A DNA stretch of 42,577 nt from Zygnema cylindricum. Taxonomy: Eukaryota > Streptophyta > Zygnematophyceae > Zygnematales > Zygnemataceae. Within the stretch, counting starts at the first letter, position 1, and each line of letters starts with the position of its first letter. The stretch covers positions 1 to 42,577 of the forward strand of contig JBBHKE010002654.1 of assembly GCA_037447655.1 (NCBI GenBank), written 5' to 3'. This document shows, piece by piece, positions 22,801-35,645 of this stretch. The notes below the pieces were generated by a model, which did not search any database, was not told the DNA's origin, and saw nothing but the letters and a program-made list of their open reading frames with translations. Made by a program: the position numbers and the translations under genes.

Positions 22801-25800
22801 CTTTTATCACTTTTCATGCTACACACTGTCAACTACACCTAAAAATATTTCACAACGTGGCTCATCAAGGACCATTGAATTTAACAGAGTTAGTACCATA
22901 ATTTTATAATGTTGGTTCAAACTCTCGTAGCGATGGACAATGTAGCGTTCACGGATTTCATGCAAGCCAATTATAAAGGTTTGTGTTTGAAAAATACTTT
23001 GAGGATTTTTGCCGTCCGCAAATTTTAAGAAGAAGCAATCATTGTCATAGAGTTCAGCAAAAGAAAAAATTGATCGGGGGAGTTTCTCGGAAATAAAGTC
23101 CCCAATGGAAAACTGGAAACTTCCTTTGTACCGAAGAATTTCTGGGAATAGATATTTTTTCTTGCAATGCGATTTCCAAATATTCCAAGAAACTCCAGGC
23201 TTAAAAAATATCGCCGTTTGTCTCTTTGATTTAATTCGACATTTGTACATCCGTCTGGTTAAATGACGTTTTTACCATACAGGTGTGGTACAATTCAAAA
23301 TAGTGTGATGAATCACGACAATTGATACCCTAAGAAAGGTTATGCAAACGTCCATCCATTGACCTTCAAGTGAAACACTGGGTACATAACAAATTGCAAT
23401 GTCTTTTTTCATCAAAACACAAATTGGCTAGCTCGATGTCGCAGTAAGATTGAAATTATGTTATCGTGTGACCAGGGTACTCAATTTTTTGCCATATTGG
23501 CAAGAGTTAAATGCCTGTATAATCGTCAAAGTCCTCACAATATGTCGCACACCATATTAGGTCAAGAAAGTCCATTTCCTACTTAACAGCTGCATAATTT
23601 CTATTTGCTTCAAAACTGAGATAAACCACACTATTGATAAACCTCCAATGTAAACCTAGGAGTGGTTGGTGTTTTCTTGCAGGAGTTTGGTGAATGCATC
23701 TTTTAACGGTTCTATACCCTCGTCGTTTGGTAACTTGGTAAACTTGGAAGAAATGTAAGCTTGGCTCCTCTGTCTGGACTGCTTTACATTGTTTGCTGTT
23801 AAATTGGAGGGCATTTTTATTTTAAGCTTTGGTAGTATACCTGTTTGTGGTCGAATTGGTGTTACATGGTTATTCCTGCAAATAAGACTGTGGGCAAGGT
23901 AGTAGTTCTTTGCCTAAGATATAAGTCTATTTGGACAACTAAACGGCTCTACCAAACAATGTTAAACATATGCCATTCCAACAAAACGTTTCAATATTCC
24001 AAATCGTTGGCTTCATATTCTCCATACATGAGGCCTGTACTTCAAACAACCGCAAAAATAAACTTGTCATCATTTTTTTTTTATCATCCCTATCATTTGC
24101 TCAGTAATTTCTATTTTACTTTCTTCCATCTGATCTACAATCAGTTGGTGGACAGTTATCACTTCAAAAATAGGTGAGAAATTCTCAAAATGCGAAATGC
24201 CTCGTTTTGGTTGTTTAGGGTTAGCATCCGTGAAATGGTTTTCGATTTTACGATGATGCAAATGTCCTCTGCATATGGATCTAAGCTTTAAACCCTAAAC
24301 CTTACAGCCATGCCTAAATACCATATTTCTCACTATTTTTTTCTGTTGATCTTGGGACGGTATGGCATTCGGGTATTCCAGGGATTTATCAGAAAATAAA
24401 ATAACTTCAATTTCATCCAATTTGTCCTTGCTAATAAAGTTGAAGACCCTGTAAGTATTTAAACAAAGATTAGACAGGTGTTAAGTTCAGCAACAATGTT
24501 GTTTTTCATTCGACATGACCCAGCTGAATTAAACGTTGTCCTTGTTTAAACTTCTTGGCATACTTAGCTAGAGAAGGAAAAAAATGGATAAAGGTTTTCT
24601 ATACTGTTTTCCAAAATGAATTTTATTCCCCGAACAAGAGTTCAAGTTAGCGATCCGAGTCATGATATTTTGGCAGGTTTTTTGTCCATGGACTTCCATG
24701 CTGTGTACTATCAATTACGATAACACAAAAAACGCATTGCAAAAGATGTGAAGGTCAAGGTCAATGTTTTGTGATAGCACCTTTTCTGTGATTCAACTTT
24801 TGCAGAAACCTTGCAGCCAACAATCTCATTTCCATCGATTATGTGACGGATTTAACGAGCTTGACACGCTTGTGAGTATGCCATCTAAATTTACATGCTC
24901 TTATTGATCGAGCATTTTATATAAACAGCAAGCATATTAACGGTGGACACTGCGATTCCATTGCCACTAAAAGCAATGACATGTAAGCGAGAGATATCAT
25001 ATGAGTTGTCATCTTCAATGCTTTTCTGATAAAAGATCTCTATGTTTTTATCGCTTATGTTCTTTGATTGGGCGGGAGAAGTCTTGTATTATTCTATATT
25101 CAATTTTGGAGTTTTCCATATCGACGGTTAAGCGAAGTTTTTATTTTTCTTTCCACGTGCATTTGAGCAGGGATATTCAAATGAATGGTTTGACTGGAGT
25201 ATTACCTGACCTTTCGAGATTACAAAGCCTTGAAAGCTTGTAAGTCCTGCTGGCTATATATTCTATGTAATTTTTTTTTCTAGGAGTGCACGATATACTC
25301 TTTTGGCTTTGCTATTGCACGCGACCTCTGTTTTTGCATTCATTAAACGTTTTTAGCTGAGGATACTTGAATGACTTTTAGCGAAATCCATGTATTTGTT
25401 TTGGAAGGCTGGATATTTATGGGAAAAATCTGAAGTAGATATAAAAAAAAGGAGATCCAGCAAAGACAGGGATTGTCTGAAGGGCAAAATTGTAACAGGT
25501 AGTCGAACGAGTGTTATTCTGAAAGGAAATGCAGTAAAAAATGAAGCACGAACCTAAGTTTTGCCTCCAAAAATTTATCATGTTCCAGGGTCATACAAAA
25601 TGTCTCTACTTATTACCAATGGTCTTTCTAATGCTTTGTTCTTATTTCAATTTTTTCTTACGGGAGGTTTTCAAGTCATGACAAAGTAATTGACATCTTC
25701 CTATTTAAGCACAAATAACGACATATTTAGTTTTATACTGTGCATTGGTTACACAATGTGTAGGCTGGATATGACTCTTCCGCAGATTTTCTTGGACATG

Positions 25801-28800
25801 AATTGATCCTATAAAAAACGGTGAAGCATATCTGACACAAAGTCTCCCATCGTACAGGGATGCAAATAACAATTTCTTTAGTGGGACAGTCGACAACGTT
25901 GTTGTCGGCATTCCTGACTATTTAGCCAACAACAAAAATTTAACTTATCTGTGAGGTTCTGGCCCTAGGTGAAGATTGTTTTGTTGCGGCACCTCTTTAA
26001 AATTTACTTTAGTTGTCCCAGTATCGTGAGCTTTTTTGCCAAATGATCATTGAAACAATGCCTGAGATTGTTTACCAAAATTTGTAAACATCATAATGTA
26101 AACTATGGCAAGTGTGGTTGAAAATGGTCGTTCTATGGCTGCTCTTTCTTTCGCTCTTTTTGTTTTTTTCTTGCTGCTTAGGGACACACTACTGCTTGGA
26201 ACTACCTTCTAAAGATTAGATGCCATTGAGGAAGCGTCTTAAAGCGTATCAAAAAGGTATATTCAGACAGTATTGATTGAACATAACCTTTGTTTTGCTT
26301 CAGGAATTTGGATTCCAACTTCTTTGGCGGAAATCTACCTGTGGCTTTGACCAATCTTGAAAAGTTAGATATCTTGTAGGTTCATTCGTATCCACTCAAT
26401 TCACTGTATGGATTATATTGTGTACTTGACTCAAAACGGCTGATTGAAAACTACCTTCAAATAATAACAAAAAATAAGCACCCCGTAAGAAAATATTTAT
26501 CCAAGTTATGGTACTTACTAATTGTCTGACTTTTACTGGTGCTTCACATTTCTTGTTATTTAATATACGAAATATAATTGAACATATGGCATGGTCGTTA
26601 CATATGGGGGTGTGGTGTAATCAACGTTTTGACATGTATGCTTGCTAAATACCAGTCCGTTTGCAAATATGTGTAAAAGTCCTTTTTGCAAAAATAAATA
26701 AATCGTGAATTGTATTGGAGAACTTGATAAAATGCTGTTTAGCATCCAAAAGCCCAGGATAACGTTTGCAAAACTGATTCGACTCCATTCTCCAATACAA
26801 ATAAGCTTGTTTCAGTTGTGTACTATTTGATTTTTTCATTGTAAGAAGATCGAACCTGGTTTTCCCATGAGACACTTTTAACATTGCTTACTGGTCTTGA
26901 TTTTCGTCAGCTGTTCTAGTCCTTTACCAAGTTTCGTCATTCAAACCTGTGACCCTTGTGCCGAAGTTTTTTGATTTCATTCTGAAAGGTTGTTTAACAA
27001 CAAGAACAACGTAAAATAATTTGTTGTGTTATTAACTTAATACTCATTAGCAGTCTCGTTGTTTTGGATTTTTTTGCGGACCTTGACAAAAACAGTAGTT
27101 GTGCTCAATGTGGCTTAGAAGGACCATTGCCGCCTGAGATTACGAACATGACGTCTTTAACTTATCTGTAAGTTTCTTTATTTATGCTGATTTGAAATGT
27201 TTTCGGTAATTCCTTTAGACCTTCATTTATTTGTCATGTTCCGGTCTCATAGGCTTCGTATGACGCACAACACTAATCATTTAATTTGTATGCAATGGAG
27301 TTTTGTTATGATTGTGACCATGTCAATTGGTTCCACGTTCACTCAACGTCGACAATGGGTTGTTTATGCAGTTTATATCAATGAAATTTGACTGAGTTTG
27401 GTTGGGTTGCCTTCGTTTTTTCACTCCAGAGATCTGCATGGTAATTCATTGACTGGAGAAATACCTGCCGATATTGAAAAGCTTCAAATTCTGGGTACAT
27501 TGTAAGTTCAATCATTGCAAGTATACAAAACAAACTAGCGAATTTGAGTTCTGAGTTCTATATAGCTATCTGAAGTATCTCCTAACATGAATGGAGAATA
27601 TACTTCAGAATCTCATTGTGTTTGGTACATAGGATTGAAATTGTTTGTTTTTTTGTATTACCGAATTCCACTGATAAAGATTGTTAAATCAAAACACGAT
27701 CGTAGAAAGTTAAACTCAGTTAACTTTTTGTCTAGCGTCCCAAGTTAGTGCCTTAGTCTGTCACACAGGTGAAGTGATTTGGTTGGAATCTACTTTATAA
27801 CCGTGAAGCTTTATGAGTTACATTATAGCTTCACTTGTGTCAAAATTCACTCAGGATTTTTTTTTGTTTTAGTTTCACAGACTGTTATCCTTTCACATAG
27901 CAGTTAGTTTTTTTGACCTGTCAGTTGTCACTTTTGCACTTCAAGCTGTCTTAAAAAGCAGCACAGTATGTTCTCCATTCAGAAATTCCTTGTTGATCGG
28001 TTCAATGTTCCTGTGTATCAAGTTCTGCATATCTAAATGCATGACAAATACCAAACCAGTTTCATTTCATTTTTATTCAGCGAATGTGTTAAATCCTTGG
28101 GAGCATGGTTCCTGATGCGTTTGTAGAGTTATTTTTTTTTCTGAAATGTCATTAAAATTTTAGTACGTTCATCGTTATCAATTTCTCTCCAAGTTTTGAA
28201 AGTGTCAAAATCTGTATATCATCTATGGATAAAGTTAGTTGTGGGCTTATTTTTGAAATTATGGGAAGGAATTTTAGTTTTATTCTCAGGTATGAGAGAA
28301 GAATTGGACTCACATTTATGTGATTTTTTTTTCTGGAAATCAGGAACTTATCTTTTAACAATTTAACTGGAGCATTACCGGCTAGTTTGATTAACACAAG
28401 AATCACTGACTTGTAAGTTGTTGGCTTTGGTCAATTGTTACTGTCACGTTAGTGCTTTAGAGACATTCATGTGGTTGTAGACTACATTTATTATTTTAAA
28501 GAAATACTCTATTTTTTGATACAGACGTTATATCTTTAAAAGCACCTGTATCACCTCCTAGTATAGCATGTTATTTTACAAGTTTGCCTTCTCATAAGGT
28601 CAGTGTCGGATCAGGTTGATACAAAAAGCTGTGTATTTCTTTTTGGCTTTGGTAATGGTTTTTGTAGTGTCAGTGCGTCAGTGGTAAAATATAACATAAT
28701 TTTCTTATGCTGTCTTCACATTTTGGACAACCATACATAGCATGTAATTTTGCAAGTTTGCCTTCACTTAAGGTCAATTCCTGATCAGGTTGATACAAAA

Positions 28801-31800
28801 ATTCTTGAATTTCGTTTCTAACTCGGATGCCACATAAGAGTAATGCAGGAGGCTGAACAACAATTTTCTTTCCGGCAACATTACAAACAGTCTTGTTAAA
28901 ACCGTTGGGGTTCTGTAAGTTTACCCATGCCACATATTTCTGGTCAATTACGGCTTATTTAGGGAGATCAACGATGTCAATCGTGATATCACAATTAAAA
29001 GCCGAGGAACTGTGTCATGAGAAAAAGTACCTTTCGAGTGCCTGAATTTTTTTTAAACACTAACAGTGGTGTACTTGTCAAAGTATTAATCAACTCTTCT
29101 CAGGTGCTTTTTGACTGTCTCTTTGTAACTTTTCAAAGAGCTTGAAGCTTTATAATGTTGATTGTGGTTTTTTATTTCTTCGTTTGATTTCATTTTTTCG
29201 TATTTTATGTTTTTTATTTATGTTGCAGATGGCTGTATAGCAATTTATTTACCGGACATATCCCATTTGAAATTGGGGACCTTGCAGATTTATCTGACAT
29301 GTAAGTTAATTAAAATTAATTCGGGGTAGCTAATTGGTCTTAAAAATTATTATTGTTATCTCCTCATACATTGTTTCTAGTGCTTGTTAGAATAGTCTAA
29401 AAAATGCTCTTGATTAGCGATTTTTTGTTTGTAAAATTTTATTTTTGATTTTGTTTGTATTTTTGTGATTAAGATTTTTGAATTTGTAGCGGTGAGATAA
29501 TCAATATTTTAGTTCTTTATGCTTTTAACGTTTTATGGTATTTGATTATTTGAAGTGAAACAATTAATTCTTATATATTTTATTACATGGAAATATCTGT
29601 AAATTTGCAACAGATTTGGAGACTCTTAACTGCTCTGACCATCTCACAATTATGGAAATTGAATGTCTCGTTTTTGCAGTCTCCTTCAAGACAACAGATT
29701 AACCAACAATATCCCTTCTGAATTATTTAACCTTACATCGGATGATATCAAGATGTACGCCAAATACCTTTTTTCTTTTGTTCTGGCCTATTTTCAACCC
29801 TTTCAATAGAATTTTCACAGATTTATGTTGCATTTAAGTTGAAGATTTTATGTGTCAACTAAATTGTGTAAAATTCGTTGCCTCCTTTTAGTGCTCTGAT
29901 ACTAAGGCTAGACATGGACCATGTTGACCAAATATAAATGGAAAAAAAATTGGTTCGGAATTGAATCTACCAAAAACTTGAAATATCGGCCGATAACGTT
30001 TGATTTGATGATGGAAAAAATAGAAAAAACGGTATCCACATGTAGGATGCCGAATCAAAAAACTGAATCCATAGGAAAAAAACAATTGTCTTTCAAAAAA
30101 TTGGGATTATATGCCGACACGCAAAAAAACGATGTTTGAGTAATCCTACCATCTGTAATGGACGGCTCAGATTGAGGTCTTAACATGAAAGAAAACCACA
30201 TCGACTTCATGCTAGAAAGTCATTTAACGGTTTTGGAACCCCCCGTTAAATTTTTTCGCACACTTTTCTTTATCAGTCGGCCCCAAGTTTCAAGTTTGCC
30301 TTCACCGACCGTCAATCAATTGAACATAGCCATGAGTAATTATAACTTGTGTTAAACTACAATAGTTTTTTGATTTCTTATTTTATGACTCAAGACGATT
30401 CTAACTTGATATGGCAGTGACTTGAGCCGGAACACTTTTGGTGGACTTTTTCCTAAAGGAGTTAACAAGCTGAATAAAACATTGACGACATTGTAAGTCT
30501 TAAAGCAACTTCTGCGTTTCTATTGAATCATATGACTTTTTAGCGCATAGAAAAAAAATACACTTTATTTAAATGACTTTTGACTTTGTACGAACTAAAT
30601 GGTCCCTTTGTTGTTGTTTACATTACCTTCTACATACTACAATCTCCCACCCTTTTTGCCTCCTAACCTTATCTCTCTCCCTCCCCTCTTTCTCTCCCTC
30701 TCTCTCCCTCTCCCTCTCTTTCGCCCTATCCCTCTCCCTCTCACTCTCACTCTCCCTTTCTCCCCCCTCCCTCTTTCTCTTCCTTTCCCTCTCCCTCTCT
30801 CTCCCTCTTTCTCTCCCTCCCTCTCTCTCCCACACCCTCGCCCTCTCCCTCTCCCTATTCTTCTCACTCTCCCTCTCCCTCTCCCTCCCTTATCCCTCTT
30901 CCTCTCCTTCTCCCTCTCCCTCTCCCTCTCTCTCTCTCTCCCTCTCCCTCTCCCCCTCCATCTTCCCCCCCTCTCTTTCCCTCCCTCCCTCCCCCTCTCT
31001 CCCTCCCTCTTACAATTTCTCCCTCTCCTCCCCCTCATTCACCCCCCTCCCTCATTTGATTGTACTAATTGTTTTTTTATTTAATGTTTTTTTTCATTCT
31101 TTTTTTTATGTATTTAGGCGATTGAGCAAATGTGGACTGGAAGGCAGTCTTCGCTCCGAACTCAGTGATCTTCGGAAAATTCAGTACTTGTGAGTCATCA
31201 CTTTCTTGTTTGATTTTTTTTTTTATGTTATCATCTGTAGTGACCATTTGTTTCTTAGGCGTTTTTGCGGCTTTACTGTATTGGAGTTAATATGCAAACA
31301 AGAATAAACCGTTTCGTTCCCACGGAGAACACATATAGAACCGTATATCGCGCGTAAAGTACACATGTAGTATTCTGCTGGACCGAGCACACCATTTCTT
31401 GGCTGTCAACATGGTTGTCTTCAGAGCACGCAAATGTCATTTTCATGCCCTTCAATTTGTTCGCACAGAATCTCAGACATCAATAGGCAATAGTTATGAT
31501 TGTTGTCAACATACAGTGACCTGGTATATCTATGGCGCTGAGCTCTATTTGGTATGCCTGAGGTAATGCAGTAGGTTTAAACAAATAAGCGGTCTACATT
31601 GATTAGGAGAAATCAAATCTTAAATTTACGAAGCACAGATCTGCGGTTTGATAAATTATAAATAAATTACGAGTCTTGCTTTTTGGATTATTATTTTATA
31701 TATATTTATGTGTACGTATGTATATATATGTATAATATCCGTGTACATATATTATCTGTATATATTTATATACATGTGTATATTTATACAAATGTTTGTA

Positions 31801-34800
31801 GATATTAAGGAGTTGTTATTTTCCAAATATTTGCAGGGATCTAAGTAAGAATTCTTTTTTCGGATCTCTTCCGTCATTAGCAAATCTTACAAATTTGATT
31901 TCGCTGTAAGTTCCTGCATTTCTTTACTCCAAACATTTTCTCATTTGTAAGCTTAGCATTTTTGTTGTTTAAATGTGAAAAACTGTAGAATGTATGTTTT
32001 AACGTGTAATCAGAATCCTAGGATGAAGGAATCTTCAATAAACAAAACGAGAAATTACAAGGTTTATTGAAACTTGAAATTGAAATTAAAAGGTTTGTTC
32101 TAAAATTTGATAACCAGGCATAGCATAAGTACAATAATCATAAATTGCGGTGATTGACATATTCTTCAGCAATGGAAAAAGGAAAATATGCAATAATAAA
32201 AATCAATCATGAAGTAGAAATTACGCACTTCGACAAAAACGACAAAAAACGCAGAACAAAATTAGTTATCTGTAAGTAAGAATAGGTCTTACAGATGAGC
32301 GAGTCATACTATATTCTATTTGTTATGAAAACACTAAACTATGTTTACTATGAAGAATTTCCGTTGTGATTTTGCATCCATCCGTACATTGGGTTCGGTT
32401 CTTTGTTTGAAAAAGTCAACGTTGCCGTTTGCACTCCACGTTTAAACGTTTGGACGAGCGACAATTCAAACAAGTGTGGACGCAAAATTGAAATTTTTCG
32501 TCGAGTGAAAATTTCATTAGGCACGGAATTTCAATCGCACGGAATTTCAATCGCACGAAATTTCAATCGCACGAAATTAACCTCACGGAATTTTGCTCTT
32601 GCCTTTCACGCTAATTCTGTCAGAAAAGCTACAGTACCGTCCTCCGTAGGAAATGCTACCTCGAACGAAATGTTCCTTTTAAAACGTTAGATTCAAAATT
32701 TAAACGCCTCAAAGCCAATATCCCTGTCAAGCAATTTTGTTTTTTATTTGCCAGGAAATGTGTTATCTTTGTCCTTTTAAGCCTTTTTTCTGTTTTTTTT
32801 TTTTTTGGGTTTACATACCCAAGCTTTACTTATCTAGATCCTTGATTCTGTATTTTTAAAAATCATATTGTAAAATACCATTCGATTTTCATATTTTGGT
32901 TGTAACAAAGTTGTGTTTATTTGCTTGTTGTGAACAGAAGCCTCTCTGACAATAATTTTGATTTTGATGCAACTGATCTTCCCAAGTCTCCTCTGAAAAA
33001 GTTGTGAGTCACAATAAAAAAAAAAAAGTCCTTTTTATTTTGATGATCATTTGGAAAAGGTTTGAGGATAATTTGGAGCATGTAAACCATCTTTTTGAAA
33101 AGGCAAAGTAGTTGAATAGTTTCTTTTAGAAAAAAAACCATATATTTAACTTGAATTGCTTGTTTGGAAAGGAAAAGTATTGTCCTTTTATAAAGAGGGA
33201 AAATCGTTTCTGAGTTATAAAATAGGTTTGCTGCAAATTGTTCAACGTTAGCTATTCATCTGGCAAATCGAACAAAAAGGATGGTCCTGTTTTTGGCAAT
33301 TGTTTCAAACCAAGTATTTTTCTGAGTGATTTCAACTAAGTTTTTCTTAATTATCTGAAGGGCCGTCTTTTTTAGTCTCTGTTTGTTATTTCTGGATTAC
33401 CAATGAAAAAGGGGGTACAAACGAGGCACAAATATGGCTCAAAGTGTAATTCCGTACATAAATTATCTAAATATACAGTTTGTCTCAGATATGTTTATGT
33501 TTTTTTGTGGTAAATGTTTATTTGCAGGGATTTGAGTGCCATAGGAGCTAAATTGCCTTCACTTCCGGTATTTCCTGAGACCTACTATGACAGTTTACTT
33601 ACTTTGTAAGTTCAATGCACCTAGTTTTATTAAGTATCTTGTTTTACTTTGTACGTTTATTGTAGTTTTAATTTGTAATTTCATTGTCTTTGAAACTACG
33701 CTACTTTCTTGCTATTTTACAATTTTATTTCTTTGTCGTTTTTACTTCGTAAGTTTATTGGTTATTTTACTTTTTAAGTTAATTGAAGTTTCAAATGAGT
33801 TCCTTAAAAAAAACTTCATTTAATAGGGGAACTACAAATGCAGCATTTACTCGTGTTCTCTCAAGTAATCGCAGAAATTTTACAAAAATGGAATTGTTGT
33901 AATGTAGTTGTATTTCTGTACTGGTAGGAACATTATTGATATGAAGTACAATTACGTAATTTCCTCACTGATTCTCATTAATAAATTTATACAGAGAGAT
34001 TCCCAAAAAATACTCTCTGGAAATTTTTTATTTTTGTGCACAGGCAAAATTCGGTGGGTAAACCAACATAACATTTTTGCAGTCAATTGATAAGAAATAT
34101 AAATGTTTAAGTATAGAAAGGAATGGATTTAAGATTCGGTGTGCTTCAAGCATGGAACTTTCTACTCAGAACCTTTCTTTCATCCGTTTTTTCTTTAATT
34201 TGTTGTTTATTATGACTTTCAAATTCATTTTTATTTTTGCTTCAAAATTTGAAGTTTCTAGTTTCTAGTTTCTAGTTTTATTTTTAGTTTAACATTTATT
34301 TTTTATTGGATTTCTTGTTGGTTGGTGTATACAGGAGCCTTGATTCAAACCTCATTAGTGGGAACATCACGGCATCATATTTTAATAAGTTTAAAAAGCT
34401 CCAAGCAGTGTAAGTATCATTTATAACCATTCAACATTAAATAAATTCAATGAATTAAAAATTCAGTTGTGGTCTTAAATTAAATTATAATTTCTCCCTC
34501 TTCGAAGGGTGCTAATGGTTTTGCAAAGAAAAACTCAGAGAGAATAGTATTTGAAATTGCGAGGTTAAGATTTTTCTATTTCAGCTTTATTTATTCTATT
34601 TTTTGGGTTTTCTAGGTTTTTTCATAAACATATTTGGTCATCTTAAGGTAGTTGTAGAATGAATGGACAGATGTATTGAGTTGTTGATTCATTTTGTGTT
34701 TTCGGTTGTAAATAACTTTGTTTAAATTACATTTTATTTGTAGCTTTGTCGATAAATTATTCTTATCATTTTTCATCTCATCTTTTAATTAGCCGAAGCC

Positions 34801-35598
34801 TTCCTTCAATACTGTCTCTCAACTTTGTCTACTATTGCAGATTTCAATTTTTCTTTCTTATAACCCTATGAAAGTTCGTAGACTAGATAACTTAATTAGG
34901 TCACTTCTCATCTCTTTATGTATAAAAAACTCTAAAATTTGAAGTTATTGATTTGCAGATTTTTGAAAAACAACAAACTTACTGGAGATGTGGTTCTTCC
35001 CATTAATGGCATTGATTTTAAATCTACAAATCTTGAGTTTTTGTCTTTAGCGAGCAATAAATTGAGTTTAAGTCGAGGATATCTCCAAAATACTTCCGGC
35101 TTATCTTTGGAGTAAGCGGAACCATATGGATTAAGTTTTTGTTTCACAAAAATGCTAAAGAATTGTCGGTTTATAATATCTGATGCTTTTATGGAATAAA
35201 AAGAAATAAAAAGGTATTTTTTACGAGATTTTTTTTCTAACGTTTTCTTTTTCCACATAATTTTTTGACAATTTAGCGATCACTACATTGAGTTTCGATC
35301 CGGGAAACCTTCTCAATATTTCCGAGTTATCTTTGAAGTATGTGGAATAATTTACACGTTTTCATATTTATATCCCTAGGAAATCGAGTAAAGCCTCGGT
35401 TTCACAAAAACGCAAAAAAAAATGTTGGATAATATTTCTTTTTTTTTACAATTAAATTTTCTTGCAATACATTCTTTTTTACTTTCAAACATACATATAT
35501 GTATAAGTACATGCATCTGTATATGTGTGTATGTACATGGATGCGTATATGTACATATATATCTATATGTACACGTACATGTACTTGTACATGTACGC

Positions 35599-35645
<47 letters not shown>

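Noticed and set aside
24929-24982. 54-bp phase-compatible segment ending at GTAAGC
   Set aside because: The acceptor lacks a pyrimidine tract, and [17 protein letters not shown] is not an LRR and is too short.
30573-31193. 206-codon Ser/Leu/Pro frame and antisense Arg/Glu frames
   Set aside because: They cover the CT satellite; low complexity in several frames at once.
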